Source: Actinomycetes bacterium
Lineage (GTDB): Bacteria; Actinomycetota; Acidimicrobiia; Acidimicrobiales; RAAP-2
Assembly: GCA_021801615.1 (NCBI GenBank)
Contig: JAJYXS010000027.1
Location: 1-13,401, forward strand
Direction: 5' to 3'
Length of the DNA: 13,401 nt
Shown: positions 8,453 through 13,401 of the stretch, one piece after another
Layout of the letters: every line of letters begins with the position of its first letter
Numbering within the stretch: position 1 is the first letter of the stretch
The notes under the pieces: generated by a model
The model's database searches: none
The model's input: the letters and a program-made list of their open reading frames with translations, nothing else
Told to the model about the DNA's origin: nothing
Program-made: the position numbers and the translations under genes

Positions 8453-9414
8453 CAGCTCACCTTCTCGGTCATGGGCGCGCGCTGCGCCTCGTAGCCGAGG
8501 GTCAGGCGGATGCGGTTGTAGGTGGTGCCGAGCACGCCTCGGTACTCGTCCACATAGTGGCCGTCGGCCGTGTCAGCGTGGCGGATCGGGAGGAGGCCCG
8601 TGCACATGACGGCCGCCCGTGCCCACATCATCGGCAGCTGCGCGCGAGCGTCGCAGAACAGGCTCTGGGTCTCGGGCGACCAGGAGATCGGGCTCGTGAC
8701 GCCGACGGTTGAGCCCAGGGCCCTGTTGATCTCTGCGTGCACGGCGATCCACCGGTCCAGGTTGTGGAGCCCGCCCTGGTCATCGACGTAGAGGTAGCGA
8801 CGCAGGCCGTACGACATCTGCTCGTAGCAGCCAGGCGTCCAGTGGCCGAAGCGGACCTCGCACGGCTCGAACCGCAGCCTCACCACGTTGAGCCGCTTCG
8901 CCTGGATGCCTGAGGACGTGTACTCGCTCGCCCCGGCGGCGACGGCCTCCTCGAGCGGCACGAGCGCGTCCTTGTACTCGAGCCTGACCGTCGTCTTGGC
9001 CACCCCTCCGATCGCCCGGCCGGCGATCGCAAGATCAGCGATCGATGAGACGCCGACGAAGACGGCCGAGGGGGATCCCTCTCCTTGCGGCACGATCGTC
9101 ACGGCCCGGACCTCCCCAGCTGCCTCGAGGCGTCTGAGCTCCGAGATCGTCTCGGGGCTCCTGGCGCCCAAGAGCACCGCGTTCCCCCCGGCGCCCTCCA
9201 CAAAGCTCAGGACCGGGGGCGCGACCCACCAGCGCCCGGTGCGCACCCAGTCCACCTCGACGTGGCCGGAGATCTCCAGCTCGTGCAGCAGCTTGGACGG
9301 GTGCGCCGATTCCCCGAGGACGGAGCGGCACGCCTGCTCGAAGCTCGCACGCGTGCCGCTCCCCTTCAGACTGCACCACTCAAGGACAAGGTCCGCTCCC
9401 TCCGCGCGGCTCAT
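8452..9414 (-). CDS. Orphan defence-operon protein with N-terminal winged-helix-like segment
   Basis: I do not recognise the family. The first about 70 of 320 residues look like a winged helix: helices LVLEWCSLKGSG and SFEQACRSVL, a likely recognition helix SKLLHELEISG (40-50), and the beta-wing HVEVDWVRTGRWWVAP (51-66). Sequence-specific or non-specific DNA binding, or a protein-interaction wing, is therefore plausible. The rest is mixed alpha/beta with conserved-looking aromatic stretches (FGHWTPGCYEQMSYGLRRYLYV, about 189-210) but no catalytic motif, membrane segment or signal peptide. The start at 9414 was chosen because its ATG overlaps the upstream stop as ATGA and has a GGGGGC stretch just upstream. 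The frame extends to an ATG at 9450, which would overlap the neighbour by 40 nt. The stop shares one base with the helicase start, so the product is probably made with it and may work as its partner. It could be druF or druG of a Druantia type II-like system; I cannot tell which. Confidence 0.8.
   Translation of the reverse strand: MSRAEGADLVLEWCSLKGSGTRASFEQACRSVLGESAHPSKLLHELEISGHVEVDWVRTGRWWVAPPVLSFVEGAGGNAVLLGARSPETISELRRLEAAGEVRAVTIVPQGEGSPSAVFVGVSSIADLAIAGRAIGGVAKTTVRLEYKDALVPLEEAVAAGASEYTSSGIQAKRLNVVRLRFEPCEVRFGHWTPGCYEQMSYGLRRYLYVDDQGGLHNLDRWIAVHAEINRALGSTVGVTSPISWSPETQSLFCDARAQLPMMWARAAVMCTGLLPIRHADTADGHYVDEYRGVLGTTYNRIRLTLGYEAQRAPMTEKVS
8457..8463 (-). promoter_or_regulatory. Ribosome binding site of the giant helicase gene
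   Basis: AAGGTGA on the minus strand, with 4 nt between its last base and the ATG at 8452 (7 nt after AAGG). It lies inside the last codons of the preceding gene, whose TGA shares a base with the ATG, and fixes the helicase start. Confidence 0.6.
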
Positions 9415-11453
9415 GTCGCCCCCATGACCGACGCCGCGTACGCAGCCCACTCCTGGGCGAGGGCGGCCGAGTCACATGGTCGTCCATCACGCAGGAGCAC
9501 GGGATGCGCGCCGATGGCGCTCGCCACCTCTCGGGCGAGCGCCCCAGCAGCTGCGGTCACCTCGGCGGGCAGAGCGGCTCTTCGGACCTGGGTCACCGAC
9601 CAGGTCCCAGTGGCATCGCGCGCGGCGACCCATAGCAGCGGGGTGAACGGTCGACCGGCCGGGTACGAGCAGCTCTGCGTCGGCTCGAACACGAGCTGGG
9701 GAAGGCCGGCCTCCCCTGCCCACCTTCCCATCCTGGTCGAGCAGTCGGCCGCCTGGCCGGGAAGCCCGAGGACGACCAGGCGCTGGCCGAGCGGCGAGAT
9801 CACGACCGGGTCATAGTCGGGCTCGGGCAGTCTGGCTCCCCCGATGAAGACCACCTCGCCATCGGCGCCGTCGAGGGGGATGACCGCTCCGAGCGCGGTC
9901 CTTCCCACCCTCACCTCAACCTCCGGCAGCCGCTCGAACGTCAGCAGCTCGAACGTGAGCCGATAGGGCCCGACGTCGACTGCGTGGCGGCCCCGATCCA
10001 GGTGCAGGTGCCGCAGATCGACGAGCGGGCCGTCTCCTCCGGCAGCATCAAGCGGCTCGCCATCCAGGCGGAGGATGCCGGCGCTATCGGCGGGCACGAA
10101 GACGGCCGGCGGGCCGCCGACGAGGAAGGCACGCCGCGCCACCTCGAGCCCGCCGACGAGCCGCGGGACCGCCTGCCAGGTCCTGCGAAACGGCAGCCCG
10201 ACGCCGTCCAAGCCACCTGGCTGCGCCAGCGTCGCCGGGCCATACAGCGTCCAGCCCCTGGGCACCCCTTGGATGGACGCAGGCCGAAACCCTGCCAGCA
10301 GGCGCCGCACGCGCTCGGTGGCGCGGTCGGCGACGAGGAGGTAGACGGTCTCACCGTCCTCGGCGTCCTCCACCGAGCACCACAGCGACCAGTCCCGTGC
10401 GGCAAGGGCGACGACGTCGCTCGGTCGATAGACCAGGGTGATGTCATCGCTCGCCGTCACGCTGACGCCGTCGTCAAGTGCGCTCGTGTCGACGGGGATC
10501 GGGGTGGCATGCGGCTCGCCCACCTCGAGAGGGCCGACCAGCTGACCATCGATCTCGATGGTCTGGGACTCCCACAGCTCTGACGAGGCCGGCGCGATCG
10601 CCGCGAACCGCAGTCGCCGCTCGGCCCAGTCGTCGAGGGTGAGGACCAGGCTGGCCTCGCGCCTCAGGACCCGGGCGCCCGTGACGTCGACCTCGTCAAG
10701 CAGACGATCGAGCAGCATGTACTGAAGGCTCTCGCTGGCCTCGGACTGGCCTCCGTGAAGAAGCTCCCACAGTCGACCAGAGACTCGACGCTGGGTCGCC
10801 CACCGTCGCAGGCGCTCGATCAGGTCAGCGCCAGCCGTCTCGGCGTCGGTGACCTCCAGGTCCCCCGGCCCGAGTCGGCCGAGGGAGAGCAAGAAGGCGT
10901 CGAGATCTCGGAAGTCCTCCCGCCGCAGCAGCACCTGCGTGTACGGATGGCCCACCACGCATCGAGGACCGGTCAGGGGTATGCGCCGCCAGGAAGGAAG
11001 CCCTCGCTTCCCGTCGTTGACGTCGGTCAGCCACCTGGCAAGGTCGAACCACCACTTGTAGAAGGACTCTTCGTAGTCGACTTGGCTGAGCACGGTGCTG
11101 AGCCCCAGCGCCTCCGAGAGCGGCCGATAGAACGCGAGGCTGCCTCGCTCGCTCTCTCGTGCAGCGACCAGCACGCACACCGCGATCGCCCCAAGCCACG
11201 GAGGCACCTCGTCAGGGTCCGCGCGCGAGCCCCACTCGTCACCCTGTCGGCGGAGCCAACGCAACGACGGCGCGCCCTGCACCTCCTCCCGCACCGCTGT
11301 GATCAGGTCCTGCGCGGGATCGCGGAGGCCCAAGGCCCTGTCCGCATTGATCCTGTCCAGCTCAGCGTCATCGATCCGGAGGTAGACGCGCTCATGGGGC
11401 CGGCGAGAGAGGAACCAGACCGCCAGCGTCTCGTTCCACTTCCCGAGCAGCAC
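9411..11453 (-). CDS. Large orphan protein, first gene of the defence operon
   Basis: This predicted soluble protein (680 residues from the chosen start) matches no family I know. The N-terminal third is helical and Trp/Leu-rich (LLGKWNETLAVWFLS near the start, then SFYKWWFDLARWL), followed by RCVVGHPYTQVLLRRED. The C-terminal two-thirds looks beta-rich and could hold several beta-sandwich domains; no Walker, nuclease or methylase motif and no signal peptide is visible. The GTG at 11453 was chosen because GGAGAGG lies 5 nt upstream. The frame stays open to a GTG at 11543 (710 residues), which has a poor ribosome binding site. Codons between the two GTGs (ATA, TCT, GCA, TAT, GAA) are unlike the GC-rich codons after 11453, so this stretch looks more like a leader. 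The stop overlaps the next start as ATGA. By position and size it is the best candidate for an accessory or recognition subunit of the helicase, possibly druF or druG. Confidence 0.8.
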   Translation of the reverse strand: MLLGKWNETLAVWFLSRRPHERVYLRIDDAELDRINADRALGLRDPAQDLITAVREEVQGAPSLRWLRRQGDEWGSRADPDEVPPWLGAIAVCVLVAARESERGSLAFYRPLSEALGLSTVLSQVDYEESFYKWWFDLARWLTDVNDGKRGLPSWRRIPLTGPRCVVGHPYTQVLLRREDFRDLDAFLLSLGRLGPGDLEVTDAETAGADLIERLRRWATQRRVSGRLWELLHGGQSEASESLQYMLLDRLLDEVDVTGARVLRREASLVLTLDDWAERRLRFAAIAPASSELWESQTIEIDGQLVGPLEVGEPHATPIPVDTSALDDGVSVTASDDITLVYRPSDVVALAARDWSLWCSVEDAEDGETVYLLVADRATERVRRLLAGFRPASIQGVPRGWTLYGPATLAQPGGLDGVGLPFRRTWQAVPRLVGGLEVARRAFLVGGPPAVFVPADSAGILRLDGEPLDAAGGDGPLVDLRHLHLDRGRHAVDVGPYRLTFELLTFERLPEVEVRVGRTALGAVIPLDGADGEVVFIGGARLPEPDYDPVVISPLGQRLVVLGLPGQAADCSTRMGRWAGEAGLPQLVFEPTQSCSYPAGRPFTPLLWVAARDATGTWSVTQVRRAALPAEVTAAAGALAREVASAIGAHPVLLRDGRPCDSAALAQEWAAYAASVMGAT

Positions 11454-11458
11454 GTCTA

Positions 11459-11465
11459 CCTCTCC
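11459..11465 (-). promoter_or_regulatory. Ribosome binding site deciding the start of the 680-residue orphan gene
   Basis: GGAGAGG on the minus strand ends 5 nt before GTG 11453. This is the strongest Shine-Dalgarno match near the 5' end of this gene; the outer GTG at 11543 and the ATG at 11519 lack one at suitable distance. Confidence 0.5.
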
Positions 11466-11497
11466 AAGGCCGCGCTGTTCGTCCAGCTCATATGCAG

Positions 11498-11503
11498 ATT
11501 CTA
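11498..11503 (-). promoter_or_regulatory. Candidate -10 element for the defence operon
   Basis: TAGAAT on the minus strand (five of six -10 consensus bases) sits in a small AT-richer patch within otherwise GC-rich sequence. A start near 11491 would give a leader of about 38 nt to the GTG at 11453 with its GGAGAGG ribosome binding site. No good -35 hexamer is present, which is common in high-GC actinobacteria. If real, the defence genes can be transcribed independently of the recombinase gene. Confidence 0.3.
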
Positions 11504-11564
11504 TGGCGGCAGGACCCATGCGCCGTGGAGAAGGGGGCGTCACCCTCTGCCGGCAGGGAGGAGC

Positions 11565-13127
11565 TCAACCTGCGCCGTGGCGACCACTGACCGGCTCCGC
11601 CGGTTGCTCGGATGGCCATCGCCATCCGCTGCCCGCTGGCCGAGCTGCCCCGAAGTAGATGGCGGCCCGTTGGGAAGGAGGACGAAGCCGAGTGATTGCT
11701 GCAGGGTTGGCGACGGTGGTGGTGTCACCGGCGTCGCGCTCCGCCATCCATGCTTGGAGGCTGGCTGGCGTGAGCTGGCACGCTCGCCGCCCCGGCACTT
11801 GTTCGAGGACGCCGGCGCGCACGAGGTCCATCAGCTCTCGGGTGCTGTGCCCGGAGAAGCGGGCGACCTCGGCGATCGGCACGCCGGGCGGGGCCTGGGC
11901 TCGACGCTGGCGCGGCGTGGCGCGAGCAAGCCAGCATCGCTCGACCGAGGCACGCGTGACGAAGGTCGCGCCGCTGGAGTCGGTCTCGGGGTCGGCGTCG
12001 AGCCCACCGCGCTTGACGAGCAGCGCCGTGGTGCTGAGGGCCACCTTGAGGGATCGGGAGGCCGCCGCGAGCTTGATCGAGCGGCGGTGCAGGGCGCAGA
12101 TGCGCTCGTGCTCGGCCCGGAGCGCTGCGGCGGCCTCGGGCGTCACCTCGTACTCCCGGGTGCCGGGGTAGGGCTCCAGGTGGAGGCCGAGGCGGCGGAC
12201 CATGTGGTAGGCCTCGTGGTAGCGCAGCCCAAGCTGGAGGGCAAGGTCAGGGAGCAGGACCCGCTCGGCGAGGCGGTCCCGGTAGGCCCAGATCACGCTC
12301 AGCCGGGCGAAGCGGCGGGGGACCCCCCGCTCGTCGGGGGCGACGGTGCAGGGGAGGGTGCCGTCGGCCATCAGCTGGCGGGCGGTGGTGAGGTGGATGC
12401 CAAGCTCGGCTGCGACCCGCCGGGCGTCGCAGCACGGGTCGTCGGGGTCGCCGGGGTCGACCAGCCAGCCGGCAGCGGCCAAGGTGGCATCGACGTGGTC
12501 GGCTCGGGCGAGGATCGGGTTGTCGTGGCCCCAGTCGACCCGCCGGGTGGTGGGGACCATGAGCGAGGTGATGCTGGTGGCGATCTTGTCGTCGAGGACG
12601 GCGGCGACCTTGGCGAGGGGGGCGACGTCGGGATGGTCGAGGGTGTAGATCCGCCCGAAGACGTCGTCGCCGGCGCGATGCCCCATGAACCGGCGCCGCA
12701 CGGCGTCTTCGATGCCGGCCTCCCAGGCGAGGTCGCTCGCCGCGCTCTTGCGCAGGAGATGCGAGGACACCCGGAAGCCGAGGTCGGCGCTTGCGAGGCT
12801 CTCGGAGGCGAGCGCGTCGCCGAGCGCGTCGTGGTAGGCGGCCTGGCCGGCCCGGTTGGGCTCGTGGATCCCGGGCACGAGGCGGGCCGAGCTGTCGATC
12901 TCGGCGGTGCCAGGGTCGGTGTGGAAGGCCTCGATCGCAACCCGCAGGAGCGCCATGAGCCTCTCGGGCACGACAAGTACCCGCGAGCCGGCCGCGGTCT
13001 TGAGCGTCGGCTTGTAGGGCACCGCTATGACCCGGCCAGCCTCGTCTCGTACATTGAAGCTGCGCCCGCCTTGGCCCTGGACGGCGAGCAGCCCCGTGTC
13101 ACCGAGGTCGACGAGGTCAGAGACCAT
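11565..13127 (-). CDS. Tyrosine recombinase C-terminal half fused to tandem excisionase-like HTH modules; probably 5'-truncated
   Basis: Residues about 1-190 are the C-terminal part of a tyrosine recombinase catalytic domain: the beta-hairpin lysine region KPTLKTAAGSRVLVVP (39-54), the HxxR box SSHLLRKSAA (121-130, His123 and Arg126), RRFMGH (145-150, His150) and a nucleophile candidate Tyr161 in GRIYTLDHP. The first catalytic arginine (box I) and the N-terminal core-binding domain are absent; the frame reaches a TAG at 13253-13251 upstream without supplying them. Residues about 233-464 contain four similar modules (233-286, 291-343, 351-402, 416-464) of the MerR/excisionase type, each with an A-x-x-L/S-G turn, a second helix and a beta-wing ending near a V/T-T-x-x-S/A-V/L helix. 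The tail from 467 is Pro/Arg-rich. The ATG at 13127 has no convincing Shine-Dalgarno sequence. Alone it should be unable to recombine DNA; it could be a remnant or a DNA-binding regulator. It ends 21 nt before the outermost GTG of the defence operon. Confidence 0.75.
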   Translation of the reverse strand: MVSDLVDLGDTGLLAVQGQGGRSFNVRDEAGRVIAVPYKPTLKTAAGSRVLVVPERLMALLRVAIEAFHTDPGTAEIDSSARLVPGIHEPNRAGQAAYHDALGDALASESLASADLGFRVSSHLLRKSAASDLAWEAGIEDAVRRRFMGHRAGDDVFGRIYTLDHPDVAPLAKVAAVLDDKIATSITSLMVPTTRRVDWGHDNPILARADHVDATLAAAGWLVDPGDPDDPCCDARRVAAELGIHLTTARQLMADGTLPCTVAPDERGVPRRFARLSVIWAYRDRLAERVLLPDLALQLGLRYHEAYHMVRRLGLHLEPYPGTREYEVTPEAAAALRAEHERICALHRRSIKLAAASRSLKVALSTTALLVKRGGLDADPETDSSGATFVTRASVERCWLARATPRQRRAQAPPGVPIAEVARFSGHSTRELMDLVRAGVLEQVPGRRACQLTPASLQAWMAERDAGDTTTVANPAAITRLRPPSQRAAIYFGAARPAGSGWRWPSEQPAEPVSGRHGAG

Positions 13128-13138
13128 GATTGCCGATT

Positions 13139-13177
13139 CCGGTGTTTCCGTACACTCAGTCCGGAGTTTTCGTACAC
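13139..13177. repeat. Two 17-bp direct repeats at 22-bp spacing upstream of the recombinase start
   Basis: CCGGTGTTTCCGTACAC (13139-13155) and CCGGAGTTTTCGTACAC (13161-13177) match at 15 of 17 positions. The unit offset is 22 bp, about two helical turns, so a bound protein would meet both on one face of the helix. They lie 12-50 bp upstream of the recombinase ATG. They may be operator or recombinase arm-type sites, or the repeated terminal binding sites of an insertion element whose tip lies at about 13127. Confidence 0.7.
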
Positions 13178-13187
13178 CCCGGTCGGA

Positions 13188-13202
13188 GGCCGCGTAGCGG
13201 CC
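13188..13202. other. Small perfect hairpin in the right intergenic region
   Basis: GGCCGC - GTA - GCGGCC forms a 6-bp stem with a 3-nt loop. No T-run follows on either strand, so a Rho-independent terminator is not supported. It sits between the candidate promoter and the repeat pair and may be a leader structure or simply GC-rich coincidence. An AGGAGG without a correctly spaced start codon lies nearby at 13235-13230 on the minus strand. Confidence 0.25.
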
Positions 13203-13345
13203 GACGTTCAGGCTCTGGTGCCCGTTCCACCTCCTCTGTGGATCGTTGAGCTACTGCCGACCCGCTGCCGCTGACTGTTGTCGAGCGAGGGCGAGAGTGC
13301 CGCTTCCGAATCGGTTACGACGCTGCCGAGTATGTAGCTCATTTC

Positions 13346-13374
13346 GTTGTAGTCGGTTCTTTCTTCTGGGTCAA
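13346..13374 (-). promoter_or_regulatory. Candidate sigma70-type promoter reading leftward
   Basis: On the minus strand TTGACC (13374-13369, five of six consensus bases) is followed after exactly 17 bp by TACAAC (13351-13346, four of six). The predicted start, near 13339, is about 210 nt upstream of the recombinase ATG, and the repeat pair lies within the leader. The surrounding 13300-13401 stretch is less GC-rich than the genes. This is assigned by sequence match only. Confidence 0.4.
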
Positions 13375-13401
13375 CGACCGTGCTTCGAGTGCGGATCCCG
13401 G

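Noticed and set aside
13188..13202. Rho-independent terminator at the GGCCGC/GCGGCC hairpin
   Set aside because: Only a 6-bp stem and no T-tract on either side.
10755..13274. 839-codon plus-strand open frame
   Set aside because: It is antisense to the recombinase and the orphan gene. Its Gly/Glu/Val/Arg-rich composition is typical of a GC-bias shadow frame and it has no family motif.
13208..13399. Minus-strand frame open from the right edge to a TGA at 13208 (about 63 codons), possibly the 3' end of another gene
   Set aside because: No recognisable protein similarity, mixed third-position bias, and it contains the candidate promoter. A real upstream gene cannot be excluded without sequence to the right.
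1..13401. CRISPR array, tRNA or rRNA genes, complete transposase
   Set aside because: No regularly spaced repeats beyond the single 17-bp pair, no cloverleaf-type or rRNA-like sequence noticed by eye, and no transposase motif in any frame examined.

Overview
This is a high-GC (roughly two-thirds G+C by eye) bacterial window. Almost every supported gene lies on the minus strand and is read from right to left. GTG start candidates, strongly GC-biased third codon positions and very long antisense open frames fit an actinobacterium or another high-GC lineage. No taxonomic marker gene is present, so the host assignment is inference.

Layout in the direction of transcription (right to left): (1) 13401-13128 is a short, less GC-rich intergenic stretch with a candidate promoter and a pair of 17-bp direct repeats. 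(2) 13127-11565 encodes the C-terminal catalytic half of a tyrosine recombinase, lacking the box I arginine and the N-terminal core-binding domain, fused to about four tandem excisionase-like helix-turn-helix modules. (3) 11453 (or 11543)-9411 encodes a large orphan protein. (4) 9414-8452 encodes a 320-residue protein with an N-terminal winged-helix-like segment. (5) 8452-2930 encodes an 1840-residue SF2 helicase with several cysteine clusters and a C-terminal DUF1998-type region, best matching DruE. (6) 2949-1834 encodes a RecB/Cas4-like PD-(D/E)XK nuclease with an Fe-S-type cysteine set and a possible OB-fold tail. (7) 1837-1295 encodes a Vsr-type endonuclease. (8) 1305 to the left edge encodes a C5-cytosine DNA methyltransferase whose frame is still open at base 1.

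The six genes from 11453 leftward are chained by overlapping stop and start codons (4, 1, 8-20, 4 and 11 nt), which points to one translationally coupled operon. The content (giant DUF1998 helicase, orphan partner proteins, cytosine methylase) resembles the anti-phage system Druantia type II as I remember it (druM, druF, druG, druE). Here a Vsr endonuclease and an Fe-S nuclease are embedded in the same operon. A plausible division of labour, by inference, is that the methylase marks self DNA, Vsr repairs T:G mismatches from deaminated 5-methylcytosine, and the helicase with its orphan partners and the nuclease acts on unmarked or invading DNA. The damaged recombinase next door suggests the operon sits in a mobile or formerly mobile island. 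No tRNA, rRNA, CRISPR array or complete insertion sequence was recognised.
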